64,000 bases of DNA, from NCBI GenBank assembly GCA_030681895.1, contig JAUXRI010000102.1, positions 1 to 64,000 on the forward strand, in the 5' to 3' direction. The DNA comes from Myxococcales bacterium (GTDB taxonomy: Bacteria; Myxococcota; Myxococcia; Myxococcales; Myxococcaceae). The position numbers and the translations under genes are program-made. Positions 50,233 through 59,709 of this stretch are shown here, piece by piece. Below the pieces are notes generated by a model. It worked only from the letters and a program-made list of their open reading frames with translations. It searched no databases and was not told the origin of the DNA. Every line of letters begins with the position of its first letter. The first letter of the stretch is position 1.

Positions 50233-50909
50233 TTCTTCCACACGAAGCCGCACCGCTGCGCATTCGTGCGCGTCGCCTTCGCGATCTTCCCGAACTCATC
50301 TGCGAACGACGGCTCGTACCCGACGGGCTCTCCCGGGGGCGCGTCTCGGTACTCGGCGAGCGGCTCCAGCGTCACCAGACACGCGGCGTCGTCACCCGCG
50401 TGGTGCTGCGCGATGGCGAGGTCATTGCGAATCCAGAAACGCTCGAAGCGGTCGACGACCGGCTCACACGTCGTCACCAGCGGCGTCAGCGTCGTCACCG
50501 CCTCGGCGAACTTCTTCGCGTCGTAGAGCTTCTTGAACGTCGCGCGCGTCTTCTTCAGCTCGGTGCGGGTACAGCCCTTCGGCGGCGTCAGGTACTTCCC
50601 ATCGAACGACGCGCGCGCACCGCAGTAGCTGCGACACGTCTCGCCTCCGACTGACGTCACCGCGATGGAGTCTCCCGTCACCACGAACGTCAGCTCACAC
50701 TTCTCGCCTTCTTCGTTCGCCACGCCAGTCGCGCCCTTCCACACCCCGCCGACCTGACAGACGTGCGCGTTCGCGCCGACGACGTTGATCTCGAAGCGGC
50801 CCTTGCCCAGCACCAGCTCACCGGCGCCACCTTCGAAGATGTACGTGCCCGCCTTCGGCTCGACCGGACCCGCGCTCATCACCACTGCCACCATCGCCAT
50901 CACGTGCAT
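50229..50909 (-). CDS. Exported protein with C-terminal helical repeats, unknown
   Basis: 226 residues from ATG 50909, preceded by GAGAAGG. A signal-like N-terminus (HVMAMVAVVMSAGP) is followed by a small beta domain with paired Cys residues (AHVCQV, EKCELTF, ETCRSYCGARASFDG) and a TPR-like helical region (LKKTRATFKKLYDAKKFAEA, LAIAQHHAGDDAACL). It ends CGFVWKK and is coupled to the DUF1826 gene. I do not recognise the family; the beta-plus-TPR layout recalls other small myxobacterial envelope proteins. Confidence 0.7.
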   Translation of the reverse strand: MHVMAMVAVVMSAGPVEPKAGTYIFEGGAGELVLGKGRFEINVVGANAHVCQVGGVWKGATGVANEEGEKCELTFVVTGDSIAVTSVGGETCRSYCGARASFDGKYLTPPKGCTRTELKKTRATFKKLYDAKKFAEAVTTLTPLVTTCEPVVDRFERFWIRNDLAIAQHHAGDDAACLVTLEPLAEYRDAPPGEPVGYEPSFADEFGKIAKATRTNAQRCGFVWKK

Positions 50910-51090
50910 TCGAGCCTTCTCTCACACCGTCCTGCCGACCGGACACCGACGGTTTCTGCTCCACTCCAAACGGGGCTTTCGAGGCGCCGTCCACCCTCAC
51001 AACCCGCCGTCATCACTCCAGATTCCCTCTGGCCGCGCGTTTGCCCTGTGTCTGTCGTGAAGCACTCACACACCACACGGGAGCACCGAA

Positions 51091-51699
51091 ATGAACTCGA
51101 AGCGACTGATGACGATGGCGGCGGTTGCAGGGCTTGGCTTGATGGGCTGTGGCGCTGGCGTGAAGGTCGGCGGCGGCAAGACGGGCGCGGCGCAGGCGCT
51201 CCAGGCGGCGTCGGCACCGACGAAGTCGGGCGTGAGCAAGGCGATGGGCGGCATCGATGTCACCGGCTCGGTCGACTACTCGTGCCCGCACGGCGGCTCG
51301 GCGTCGCTGAAGAACTTCGCGCTCAGCGTCAACGGCACCAGCGCAGGCGGCGTCGTCGCGCAGACGTTCACGCTCACCTACGTCAACTGCGGCCTGGCGA
51401 AGAGTGAAGCCGGCGTCGCCATCTACAACGGCAGCTTCGAGGTGAGTCAGCGCATCGAAGGCTCCGCGGCCGGAGGCATCGTCGAGCAGTCGTTCAAGGG
51501 CCGCGTCACCCTCTCGGGCGCGTTCGACGACTTCCTCGAGGCTGACGTCAAGCAGCGCATCGCGGCGTCCTCGCTCGGCCAGGGCTCGGTGTCGGTGAAG
51601 CTCGAAGGCAGCCTCAAGACCTCGAGCGGTGCGTACACCTACGCCGAGGACCTCGCCCTCTCAGGCGACCTGCCAATCGAAGTCGCCGCGATGAAGTGA
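51091..51699 (+). CDS. Predicted lipoprotein, unknown
   Basis: 202 residues from ATG 51091 (GGGAG upstream). Lipobox LMGC at about residue 20. The mature part is a beta-rich domain with a possible disulfide (VDYSCPHGGSA and LTYVNCGLAKS) and long polar strands (GSFEVSQRIEGSAAGG, GRVTLSGAFDDFLEADVKQR, GSLKTSSGAYTYAEDLALSG). Monocistronic in appearance. Function unknown. Confidence 0.75.
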   Translation: MNSKRLMTMAAVAGLGLMGCGAGVKVGGGKTGAAQALQAASAPTKSGVSKAMGGIDVTGSVDYSCPHGGSASLKNFALSVNGTSAGGVVAQTFTLTYVNCGLAKSEAGVAIYNGSFEVSQRIEGSAAGGIVEQSFKGRVTLSGAFDDFLEADVKQRIAASSLGQGSVSVKLEGSLKTSSGAYTYAEDLALSGDLPIEVAAMK

Positions 51700-51751
51700 G
51701 GCGGCCGCGAAACATCCTTCCCGCAGCGCGACAGCCACTACACTCACCGCC

Positions 51752-52705
51752 ATGCTGCTCTCGCTGATCACCCTGCTGCTCCACGTCAGCCCCGACCTCG
51801 AGGAGGGCCGCGCCGCCTCCTCGAGCCTCAAGTACGCCGCGGCCATCACGGCGCTGACGAAGGTGACGACGTCGAACGCGCCGTCGGGGGAGAAGGCCGA
51901 GGCGTACGGGCTGCTCGCGCGTGCGTACCTGGCGGTGGGGAAAGCGGCCAACGCGCAGGCAGCGTTCGAAGGGCAGCTCGGTGAAGACCCGATGACCGAG
52001 GACCCGTCGGGCGCTCCGAAGGTAAAGCAGGCGTTCCTGGCGGCGAAGCGCGCGCGGTTTCCTCCAGGCACGGTGCAGCTCGCGAAGCGGCCGTCTGGCT
52101 CCGACTCGCTCGTGCTCGAGCTGATCAACCCGTGGCGGCTGCCGCTGTCGGTGGTGGCGTGGGAAGCGACGACGGGAGAGTTCACGAAGAAGTCCGTCAC
52201 GCTCGACGGGCTCAAAGTGGTGCTCGCGCTCCCTGCCGGCTCGAAGACGTGGGTGCAGGCGCTCGACGCGAATGGAAAGTCAGTCGCCACCTTCGCCAGC
52301 GCGTCGGAGCCGGTGCTGGGTCCGCCCGCGCCCGTGGTGGCCGTGGTCCCAGAGAAGAAGACGGACGCGCCGGTCGAGGTGAAGACGACGCCGACCACGA
52401 CTGCGCCGCCGCCGCTGCCGATGACCATCACGCCTGCCGAGCCCGGGATGTCGGTGACCCGCGTGACCGGCTTCGTGCTCATCGGAGTCGGAGCACTCGC
52501 GATGATCGCTGGTGGCATCGTCGCGGGCCTGGGCTTCGCCGACTACGCGAAGGGCGACGGCTTTCCCTTCACCATTCAGGACATCTTCGAAGCCCAACGC
52601 CTCAAGACGCAGGGTGAGTCGGAGCAGATCGCCGGAGCCGTCATCGGTGGTGGCGGTGTGCTCGCGCTGATTGGTGGAATCGCGCTCGTCGTCGGCGGGA
52701 AGTGA
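51752..52705 (+). CDS. Exported TPR-like protein with two C-terminal membrane helices
   Basis: 317 residues from ATG 51752. A signal-like N-terminus (LLSLITLLLHVSP) precedes TPR-like helices (LKYAAAITALTKVTTSN, AYGLLARAYLAVGKAANAQA), then a beta region (about 105-185). A Pro/Thr linker leads to two hydrophobic helices with GxxxG character (about 233-258, TGFVLIGVGALAMIAGGIVAG; and 295-316, AVIGGGGVLALIGGIALVVG). This order is frequent among myxobacterial envelope proteins, and the gene at 17982 is similar in outline. Function unknown. Confidence 0.72.
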   Translation: MLLSLITLLLHVSPDLEEGRAASSSLKYAAAITALTKVTTSNAPSGEKAEAYGLLARAYLAVGKAANAQAAFEGQLGEDPMTEDPSGAPKVKQAFLAAKRARFPPGTVQLAKRPSGSDSLVLELINPWRLPLSVVAWEATTGEFTKKSVTLDGLKVVLALPAGSKTWVQALDANGKSVATFASASEPVLGPPAPVVAVVPEKKTDAPVEVKTTPTTTAPPPLPMTITPAEPGMSVTRVTGFVLIGVGALAMIAGGIVAGLGFADYAKGDGFPFTIQDIFEAQRLKTQGESEQIAGAVIGGGGVLALIGGIALVVGGK

Positions 52706-52708
52706 CGG

Positions 52709-53647
52709 TCACTCCGTCGCAGCGTCTTCGTCTCCGGCCCACTCGTCGCCCTCGAGCAGCCACGCCAGGGTCTCGGACCGCAGTTGACACGTCGCGAGGA
52801 ACGTCCCCAGCGCATCGTCGTCGAGCGTCGAGAGCCTCTTCGCATCGAACGCGAGCGCGGCGTGAGGTGAGCCGGAGCTGAAGAGCTGCGTCACCAACAC
52901 CTGGCTCCACTGCTCGAGCGCATCGACGGCGGCGCCCTGTTTCCCGCGTACCGCCGTCACGGCCGCGCGGTCGAAGCCTTCGTCCACCAGCGCGTCGAAC
53001 ACCACCTCGAGGTTCTCCTCATCGTCCGCGAGCGACGGGTCCGCCGCGATGCCACGGGCCCACGTCTCGGCGCGCGCGGCCTCTTCCAGCGTGGCGAACA
53101 AGGCGCGGGCTTCATCGATGAGCGCAAGGTCGCGCACGGTCGCGGAGCCGACGAACGCGGTGACGTCTCCACTGCGTGGCAGCGTGGAGAGCACCGGCGT
53201 GACGTCGGCGCGCGCGAACATTGGCGGGAGCTCGGCACGGTTGAGCGCCCACGCGAGCACGGCGAGCTCCTCTGCGGCCCAGCCCACCGAAGCCACGTCA
53301 TCCTCCGTCCACTCTCCCGGCGGAGCGTCGAAGAGCTCGACCGCGACAGGGCCAAAGCTGGCGTGGAGTCCATGCTCCTCGACCCACGCCTCGAGCTGCT
53401 CGACCTCTTTCAACGGAGCGTTACGCGACTCGAGCTCCAGCCGTCGCAGCAGTGACGCGACCGCGAGGGTCCGCAGCGCGACGGTGTCGGGCTCAGGCGG
53501 AGCGCCGGCGTCCTCAGGCACCTCATCGTCCACAGGCTCGGGCACGGTCTCGACGAAGGGCGTCGTCGCGTCCTCCGCGACGCTCAGCGCCTGCCCGTCG
53601 TTCACCGTCACTTCATCGTCGTCGTCGAACGGTTTGCCCGGAGCCAT
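52709..53647 (-). CDS. DUF4272-family protein
   Basis: 312 residues from ATG 53647; AAGGAG lies six bases upstream of this ATG, which rules out the GTG two codons earlier. An acidic, Pro-rich N-terminus (about 1-50) precedes a domain with VGWAAEELAVLAWALNRAEL, the DUF4272 core, and LRTLAVASLLRRLELESRN before it. Residues about 160-280 are helical and acidic. No signal or membrane segment. Function of DUF4272 is not known; it often occurs near secretion or polymorphic-toxin loci as an accessory, but no such partner is evident here. Confidence 0.7.
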   Translation of the reverse strand: MAPGKPFDDDDEVTVNDGQALSVAEDATTPFVETVPEPVDDEVPEDAGAPPEPDTVALRTLAVASLLRRLELESRNAPLKEVEQLEAWVEEHGLHASFGPVAVELFDAPPGEWTEDDVASVGWAAEELAVLAWALNRAELPPMFARADVTPVLSTLPRSGDVTAFVGSATVRDLALIDEARALFATLEEAARAETWARGIAADPSLADDEENLEVVFDALVDEGFDRAAVTAVRGKQGAAVDALEQWSQVLVTQLFSSGSPHAALAFDAKRLSTLDDDALGTFLATCQLRSETLAWLLEGDEWAGDEDAATE

Positions 53648-53668
53648 GGGCACTCCTTACGACGGGCT

Positions 53669-55129
53669 TCAGCGAATCGTCCCGAACGAGATGCGCGGGT
53701 CGCCGACGGCGTAGCGGTTGCGACGCACCATGTCGCCCGAGTTGCCCTCGATGGTCTGCACCCACGTCTTGCCACCCGAGCGGTACACCTTCTCGACGAG
53801 ACCGGTGTGTTCGGCGAGGCGGCCGCTGCCCGGGCTCCAGTCGAACATGATGATGTCGCCGGGCTTCGGGTTGTTGCGGTTCCAGGTGCCGTTGTTCTTG
53901 AGCGTCTGCAGCAGGCTTGGCGTCCACGGGTCGTTCAGCTTCTTGCCGGCCTTCGTGTAGCAGTAGCTCACGAAGTCGGCGCACCACGCCTCGGGGCCAC
54001 GGCCGAAGTACTTCGAGAACGGGTTCTGGTTCACGCCGCCTTCGCGGAAGCCGAGCCAGCGGCGCGCAGTGTCGAGCACCTTGTTGCGGTAGCCGGCGCC
54101 GGCCTCGAGCTTCTTCATCTTCTCGAGCTGGTTCGCTCCAATCTGTCCATCACGCGTCAGGTGGTGGCGCTTCTCGAAGGCCTTCACTGCGCGCTGGGTG
54201 CGGGAGTCGAACAGGCCGTCGACCTTGCCGGGGTTGAAGCCGAGCTTCTTGAGCAGAGCCTCGCTCGCCTTCACGGCGCCGCTGCGCTCTCCAATCGCCT
54301 GCGCGGGGCTGGCCGGCTTCTTCGAGAGGATGAAGCTCTTCTTCAGCGCCGCCCACGTCTTCGTGTCGACCTGTCCGGAGGAGGGAAGCCCTGACTGTTT
54401 CTGGAACGCCTTCAAGGCGCCACCGGTGCGCTCATCGAAGACGCCGTTGGTGTGCGTCGGGTTGAAGCCCGCTGCGCGCAGGTGACGCTGCACGTTCTTC
54501 ACGGCGTTGCCGCGGGCGCCTTCCGCGAGACCGACCGAGCCATCAGGGTTGCGCTTCGAGGCGGCCTTCGCGGTCGCGGTGTCGAGGCGCGTCTGCGACT
54601 TCGTGGGCGCGAGGCGGCGGCGCTCGGGGCGGTGTGACAGCGCCTGGACTTCCTTCTTCAAGATGGCCGCGCCGCGCGAGCCGATGGCGCCCGTGGCCTT
54701 CTTGATGTCGGGTTGATCAGCCTTGAACTTCTTCACCGCGTCGGCGGTCTGCCGCGAGAACACGCCGTCGGCCTTGCCCACGTCGTAGCCGAGCTTCTGC
54801 AGGCGCTGCTCGACCGTCTTGATGGCTCCAGACTTCTGGCCGATGGACGCGAAGAAGTCGTTCTGCCGCGCGCGAATACGTTTGCCGGTGGAGCGCATCT
54901 TCTCGAGCGTGCGCGCATCGACCGCGCCGGTGACGGGAAGGCCCCACGCGCCCTGGAAGCCTTCGACGGACTTCTTGAAGGCGGGCGACTCTTTGCCGTC
55001 GACGGTGCCGGGGCTGAACCCCGCGAGCTTGAGCAGCTTCTCGGCTTCACGAATCGTCGCGGCCGGCGTCGCAGCCGGAGTCGACGGCGGCGTGGTGACG
55101 ACGGGGCGCGGTTGGATGGGGAGAGGCAT
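53669..55129 (-). CDS. Peptidoglycan-binding repeat protein with C-terminal CHAP amidase/peptidase domain
   Basis: 486 residues from ATG 55129. Four PG_binding_1-type repeats are visible (KLLKLAGFSPGTVDGKESPA; EQRLQKLGYDVGKADGVFSR; QRHLRAAGFNPTHTNGVFDE; EALLKKLGFNPGKVDGLFDS), each about 65 residues with the F/Y-x-P-G-x-x-D-G pattern. The C-terminal CHAP-type domain has catalytic Cys in AWCADFVSYCY, DIIMFDW, His in EHTGLVEKV and IEGNSGD. No classical signal peptide is present; the N-terminus is Pro/Thr-rich. Such enzymes cut peptide cross-links or amide bonds in peptidoglycan; a role in predation or cell-wall turnover is inference. Confidence 0.92.
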   Translation of the reverse strand: MPLPIQPRPVVTTPPSTPAATPAATIREAEKLLKLAGFSPGTVDGKESPAFKKSVEGFQGAWGLPVTGAVDARTLEKMRSTGKRIRARQNDFFASIGQKSGAIKTVEQRLQKLGYDVGKADGVFSRQTADAVKKFKADQPDIKKATGAIGSRGAAILKKEVQALSHRPERRRLAPTKSQTRLDTATAKAASKRNPDGSVGLAEGARGNAVKNVQRHLRAAGFNPTHTNGVFDERTGGALKAFQKQSGLPSSGQVDTKTWAALKKSFILSKKPASPAQAIGERSGAVKASEALLKKLGFNPGKVDGLFDSRTQRAVKAFEKRHHLTRDGQIGANQLEKMKKLEAGAGYRNKVLDTARRWLGFREGGVNQNPFSKYFGRGPEAWCADFVSYCYTKAGKKLNDPWTPSLLQTLKNNGTWNRNNPKPGDIIMFDWSPGSGRLAEHTGLVEKVYRSGGKTWVQTIEGNSGDMVRRNRYAVGDPRISFGTIR

Positions 55130-55237
55130 GTAGGGAATGGTCGGCCGGGGGCGGGCTCACGACCTGAGAAGAAACGCCAAGCGGGCAGACAAACCGGCGG
55201 GCATTTCGTCGACCATTCTCGAGCGCTTTTTCGCCCG

Positions 55238-55933
55238 TCAGCGCGGCTTCCACGCCAGCCGGCGCGCGAACGTCATCACGTGCTCGAAGTCTTCGAGCTC
55301 GAGCGGGTGCTCCTTCTTCCGAAGCACGAACGCGGGCGACCAGCTGCGTTGCTCCAGCGCGGCGCGAAACGCCTCCATCGTTGGGCGCTGAATCGTGTCG
55401 CCTTCCGCTGCGACCAGGAGCGTCGGCCTCGGCCGCTCGTCCACCGTCACGCTCGTCACCAGCCCGGCGTGCAGCACCGCGTACCCCGACGCCTGGAGCG
55501 TGCCCGCCTCGAGCAACATCGACGTGCAGTACCCACCGTTCGAGTAACCCACGATGAGCGGCGCCGGGAGCTTCCGGTCGACTCGTTTCGCCACCTCGTC
55601 GAGCGCGCCAGCGATGCGGCGCATCACCTCGGCCACGTCACTCGTGCGGCTCTTCGCGGACGGCCAGCACCACCACGTCTTGTACTCCGCCGACCAATCG
55701 CAGAGACCCGGAGCACCACGCAGCGCGATGACCGTGACGTCGGCTTTCCTGGCCGCGGGCGTCACGAAGCCGAGCTCGCGTCCGAAGAGTGACTCGTTCG
55801 GCGCCATCATGCCCGGCAGGTAGACGACGACGCCGGGCGCTCCACCACGGCGGAAGCAGCCGGGCGTCTCGAGGGGCTCCCAGCCGGTGGGACACAGCGA
55901 CGCCTGCACCAGCATCAACACCAGCGTCGTCAT
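55238..55933 (-). CDS. Exported alpha/beta-hydrolase-fold protein
   Basis: 231 residues from ATG 55933. A short hydrophobic N-terminus (TTLVLMLVQASLCP) suggests export. Hydrolase features: oxyanion-side VVVYLPGMMAPNESLFG, nucleophile elbow GYSNGG with Ser at about 132, an Asp in LLVAAEGDTIQ and a catalytic His in DFEHVMTF. Two Cys pairs (CPTGWEPLETPGC, CDW...CWP) may form disulfides. It lies nine bases downstream of the phosphofructokinase gene, so it is probably co-transcribed with it, although the functions seem unrelated. Substrate unknown. Confidence 0.82.
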   Translation of the reverse strand: MTTLVLMLVQASLCPTGWEPLETPGCFRRGGAPGVVVYLPGMMAPNESLFGRELGFVTPAARKADVTVIALRGAPGLCDWSAEYKTWWCWPSAKSRTSDVAEVMRRIAGALDEVAKRVDRKLPAPLIVGYSNGGYCTSMLLEAGTLQASGYAVLHAGLVTSVTVDERPRPTLLVAAEGDTIQRPTMEAFRAALEQRSWSPAFVLRKKEHPLELEDFEHVMTFARRLAWKPR

Positions 55934-55942
55934 GCGTGCACG

Positions 55943-57046
55943 TCAGTCGCCGAAGCACACGCCGATGTCTCGGCCCGTCATCAAGGTGTCGCTGTCGAGA
56001 GGCACGGCCTTCATGCGTCCGGCGACCTGCTCGAGCGGCACGTACTGCACGTTCGGATGCGCGAGGCTGACCATCACGTCCGACAGGCCCTCTTCGAGCG
56101 CACGCACGGCAGCGGCTCCGAAGCGCAGGGCCGCGAGGCGGTCGAACGAGGTCGGCGAGCCACCCCGCACGAGGTGGCCGAGCACCACGACGCGCGTCTC
56201 TTTGCCGGTCTTCTTCGCGAGCGCGCGCGCGACCAGGTCGCCCATGCCGCCCAGCCGCTCGGCCTGGCCCGCCTCGGCCTGCGCGAGGATGGCGCGTTGG
56301 CCATCGATGACGCGGGCGCCTTCGGCGACGACGACGAGCGAGTACCCGCGCCCGTACTCGTCACGGCTGCGAATCTTCTCGGCCACCTTGTCGAGGTCGA
56401 ACGGAATCTCAGGCAACAGAATCGCGTGTGCGCCGCCCGAGATGCCCGAGTGCAGCGCAATCCACCCGGCGTAGCGCCCCATCATCTCGACCACGATGAC
56501 GCGCTGGTGGCTCTCGGCCGTCGTGTGCAGGCGGTCGAGGCACTCGGTCGCGAACGAGACCGCGGTGTCGAAGCCGAACGTGGTGAACGTCTTGTCCAGG
56601 TCGTTGTCGATGGTCTTGGGAACGCCGACGACCTTGAGGCCCAGCTTGCCGAGCGCGTGCGCGATGGTGAGCGAGCCGTCTCCGCCGATGGAGATGAGGG
56701 CGTCAATCTGCTTGCGCGCGAAGAACTCGACGATCTCCTTCGAGCGGTCGATTTCCTTCACCGAGCCGTCCGCCATCTGCAGCGGGAAGGCCATCGGGTT
56801 GCCCTTGTTGGTGGTGCCGAGAATCGTGCCGCCGAGGTGGGCGATGCCGCGCACGCGGTCACGGGTGAGGCGAATCAGGCCGCCGTCTTCGTAGCGCTCG
56901 GGGAAGAAGATGCCGTTGAAGCCGTCGTGCACGCCGTAGCACTCCCAGCCGCGGTTGATGGCGGCGAGGGTGGCGGCACGAATGACGGCGTTGAGGCCCG
57001 GGGCGTCTCCGCCGCCGGTGTTGATGGCGACACGTCGAATGCTCAT
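55943..57046 (-). CDS. pfkA: 6-phosphofructokinase
   Basis: 367 residues from ATG 57046. Family motifs: NTGGGDAPGLNAVIR (nucleotide loop), GGDGS (Gly at the position that favours ATP over pyrophosphate), PKTIDND with the catalytic Asp, MGRYAGWIA and the sugar-phosphate contact HLVRGGSPTSFDR. The Lys before TIDND is the residue found in pyrophosphate-type and group III enzymes, whereas E. coli-type ATP enzymes have Gly. The combination GGDGS plus PKTIDND is typical of ATP-using members of the longer clade. It should catalyse fructose-6-phosphate phosphorylation in glycolysis. It is longer than the 320-residue E. coli type. Confidence 0.95.
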   Translation of the reverse strand: MSIRRVAINTGGGDAPGLNAVIRAATLAAINRGWECYGVHDGFNGIFFPERYEDGGLIRLTRDRVRGIAHLGGTILGTTNKGNPMAFPLQMADGSVKEIDRSKEIVEFFARKQIDALISIGGDGSLTIAHALGKLGLKVVGVPKTIDNDLDKTFTTFGFDTAVSFATECLDRLHTTAESHQRVIVVEMMGRYAGWIALHSGISGGAHAILLPEIPFDLDKVAEKIRSRDEYGRGYSLVVVAEGARVIDGQRAILAQAEAGQAERLGGMGDLVARALAKKTGKETRVVVLGHLVRGGSPTSFDRLAALRFGAAAVRALEEGLSDVMVSLAHPNVQYVPLEQVAGRMKAVPLDSDTLMTGRDIGVCFGD

Positions 57047-57112
57047 GCGGCCCTTCTACCCGGGGCCGTGACGGCGCGACGGGAAACTGTGCGCTCGACG
57101 CTCGCGCGCGCG

Positions 57113-58255
57113 TCAGGGCGGGCTCGACCTCGTGAACTCGAGAATGGCCGAGGGCGTGAAGCCCACCAGCGGCTTTCCCTTCAGGTGGTGGTCGAAGAAC
57201 CCGACCGTCGTCGCGCGCAACACCCTGGCCATCTCGGCGCGGTCGATGGGCCCCAACGCACGGGCCATCATCGAGAGGTTGTTCATGTCGGTGAAGTTGA
57301 GGTGCGAGGCGCCGCGCAGCACGGCTCCGAAGCCACCGGCCGTCAGGAGCGCGTCGTTCATGCCTTCGCTGCGAGCCGTGGCGGCGCCCACCTTCGACGC
57401 GTCGGCGTACAAGAAACAGAACGGCACCCGCAGCGCGTACGGCGCGTCGCCCGGGAGCGGCAGCTGTGGCCCGTCGAAGTTCATGCCCGCGAGCACCCGG
57501 CCGTCGGTCATCGCCAGCTGGCCCGCGACGATTCCACCGAGCGAGTGGCCGAAGACACCCACGTGTGTGGCGTCGATGCTGTCCTTCAACGGAATGGTCT
57601 TCAGTTGGTCGAGTACGATCTCAGTGTCGTGCCGCCACGCTGCGGCGACGGGCTCGAGCGCGGCGTAGGTGCGGTGCCTGGCGAGGGCCTTCATCGCGAC
57701 GAGCAGGCTGGCAGGGTCCTTCGCGGCGCGTGCGCTCGCCATCAGCGGCTCGACCTCGCGAACGTTCTGCTCGAGCGACTTCAAGCCGGCGGCGACCTCG
57801 ACTCATGCGGGGTGATCAGCGCGGTGACGAAGGCTCGTTCCGTCGGCGAACTGCACCACCAGCGACTCGGAGGGATGGCCGACGCTGAGCACGACGTAGC
57901 CGTGGCTCGCGAGCTCCTCCATCAGCGAGGTGCTCTGCTTCTGGAACGAGCCGAAGCCGTGGTTGAAGAGCAGCACGGGGCAGCGACCCGGCACGACAGG
58001 CGCGTTCAGCCGGCTGTGTGACGGGTTCTGCGGGAGCAGGAACTTCGGCACCCGGGTGAAGTCGGCCAGCGCCGCGCGCACCACGTCGTCCAGGTACGGC
58101 TCTCGGGGCTCGGCGCTCGGCTGAGCCGGGTACCAGGCCTGCACCGGAATGAGCCGCGTCGAGCCTGCTTCCTTCACGTCGAAGCGGGTGGTGCCGAGCT
58201 GGTGTTCACCGCTCGGCGGAGGAATCACCACGCGACGCCCGAAGAGGAAGGCCAT
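57113..58255 (-). pseudogene. PAF-acetylhydrolase / dienelactone-hydrolase-like gene with in-frame TGA
   Basis: One continuous frame of 381 codons is interrupted only by a TGA at 57803-57805 (codon 151): ADHPA-stop-VEVAAGLKSLEQNV. Upstream half: VQAWYPAQPSAEPREPYLDD, CPVLLFNHGFGSFQKQSTSL and ASHGYVVLSVGHPSES are typical of the family. Downstream half has the nucleophile VGVFGHSLGG and a probable catalytic His in SHLNFTDM. The break falls in a non-catalytic linker, and a CGA or TGG to TGA change would explain it. Re-initiation at TTG 57784 could make the C-terminal half alone, but that would lack the N-terminal strands. It may be a sequencing error. Confidence 0.75.
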
Positions 58256-58354
58256 GCTGTGAGTGTGTGACGTCGTCGCGCGGTGTCGAGGAGTGCGGTC
58301 GGTACGGCGGCGCTCGTGCCTGTCAGGCCCGATGAGATGGGGTTCTGCGTCGGT

Positions 58355-59596
58355 TCACTCGGCTTCGAGCAGGGTCACCCGGCACTCGTAGTGCGGTGAG
58401 GACAGGTCGACGACCTCGACCTCGCCAGTCGTCTCGTCGAAGCGGCCGAGCGCGATGGGCACGCGGCCTCCGGTCAGCGCGCTCAACACGACGAGCGGGA
58501 GCGTGCCCGCGAGGTCTCTCACCGTCGGCGCGGTGGCCTTCTTCACGAACGAGATGCGGCCGGCGAATTGCCAGACGCTGAAGAAGCCGCGTTCGCGGGT
58601 GCCGGCATCGAGATGAACGCCAGCGAGCGTCGTGCGGGCCGTCTCCATCACCCACGTGTCGAAGGGCTTGAGTCCCGACGGCTGCGCGAGGCGGAGCTCG
58701 AGCACCGAGCCATCGGCGGCCTGCGTGAGGGCGACGTGGGCGATCAGCTCTTTGCCAGCGCGACCATCGGCGAACTCCTGCAGCCGCGCGCCTGCCGAGA
58801 GGAACTGCACGAAGTTCTGCATCTCGGGTGAGCCGGCCTTCGCCAGGCGCATCAACGACTCGGGTTGTTCGATGGCCGGGTTCCAGCCCTCGGGCGTGTC
58901 GTACGGAGCGCCGGTCTTGCCGTACCGCTCCGCGCCCGTCTGCCACGCGTCTTTCACGGCGTTCACCACGGCCTTCGGGTCGTCGAGGCCGATGAGGTCG
59001 GGCACGGTGTCGGTCGCCGCAGCGAGCTGTTTCTGCAGGTCGGAGTACTCGGCGTCGACGATGCCGTTCGTGACGCGTTGACGACGCAGCGACGAGCGCA
59101 CCCAGCCGTCGACGCGGTCATGCACCCGTTCAGTCTCTTCAGCGAGCAGCTCGTCTTCGCTCGGCTCGTCGCCAGGGTGGAGTGTTCGGCCGGTGGACTC
59201 CGAGCCTCCAGGCACGGTTCCGAGCACGTCGTCGCTCGGCGTGAGGCGCACGCGCGATGGAGCGGAGGCGGTGGCGTCTGCGGGTGGCGTCGCGACGGCT
59301 TCGACCACGACGGGCTGCTGATCAACGCGCGGTGACGTCGAGCGCACCGTGGACCGCTGCGACGTCGGTGGCGGCGCCGGGGCTGGCGGCGGGGGCGGCA
59401 ACACGTCAATCCACGTCAGTGGCGCGGCGCGCGGCGGTGGAGGGAGCGGCTCATCGAGACGTTGCTCGCGGACCCAGACGATGAGCGCGAGGTGGCCTGC
59501 CATCGAGAGGCCGATCGCCATCGCGCTGCGCCAGGAGGAGCGCCCCATCGGCTCGCGTACGGCCGCGGTGGCTCGCGATTGCACCTGGATGGGCAT
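58355..59596 (-). CDS. TonB-like energy-transducer protein
   Basis: 413 residues from ATG 59596 (ATG 59548 is an alternative). N-terminal membrane anchor about 23-42 (AMAIGLSMAGHLALIVWV), then a long Pro/Ala-rich periplasmic stretch (LPPPPPAPAPPPT and following), a helical charged middle region (about 160-250) and a C-terminal TonB-type beta domain (about 290-345, LIAHVALTQAADGSVLELRL, AQPSGLKPFDTWVMETAR). TonB proteins couple the inner-membrane proton gradient to outer-membrane transport; no ExbBD genes are adjacent. It is divergent from the lipoprotein gene at 59710. Confidence 0.8.
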   Translation of the reverse strand: MPIQVQSRATAAVREPMGRSSWRSAMAIGLSMAGHLALIVWVREQRLDEPLPPPPRAAPLTWIDVLPPPPPAPAPPPTSQRSTVRSTSPRVDQQPVVVEAVATPPADATASAPSRVRLTPSDDVLGTVPGGSESTGRTLHPGDEPSEDELLAEETERVHDRVDGWVRSSLRRQRVTNGIVDAEYSDLQKQLAAATDTVPDLIGLDDPKAVVNAVKDAWQTGAERYGKTGAPYDTPEGWNPAIEQPESLMRLAKAGSPEMQNFVQFLSAGARLQEFADGRAGKELIAHVALTQAADGSVLELRLAQPSGLKPFDTWVMETARTTLAGVHLDAGTRERGFFSVWQFAGRISFVKKATAPTVRDLAGTLPLVVLSALTGGRVPIALGRFDETTGEVEVVDLSSPHYECRVTLLEAE

Positions 59597-59709
59597 CCCT
59601 GGTGCGTCGGGGGAGTGCTGTTCTGAAATATGCCGTAAACCAAGCTGCACACATCGTAACCCAGCCGGGTCAACGGGCAGACGCTTCGCACTCACACCCC
59701 GGAGAACCG

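Noticed and set aside
57803..57805. TGA as a selenocysteine codon
   Set aside because: It is far from the catalytic Ser/His motifs, the family has no known Sec position, and no SECIS-like hairpin follows.
56057..58021. 654-codon plus-strand frame across phosphofructokinase and the hydrolase pseudogene
   Set aside because: It is antisense to well-supported coding sequence and has no recognisable domain.
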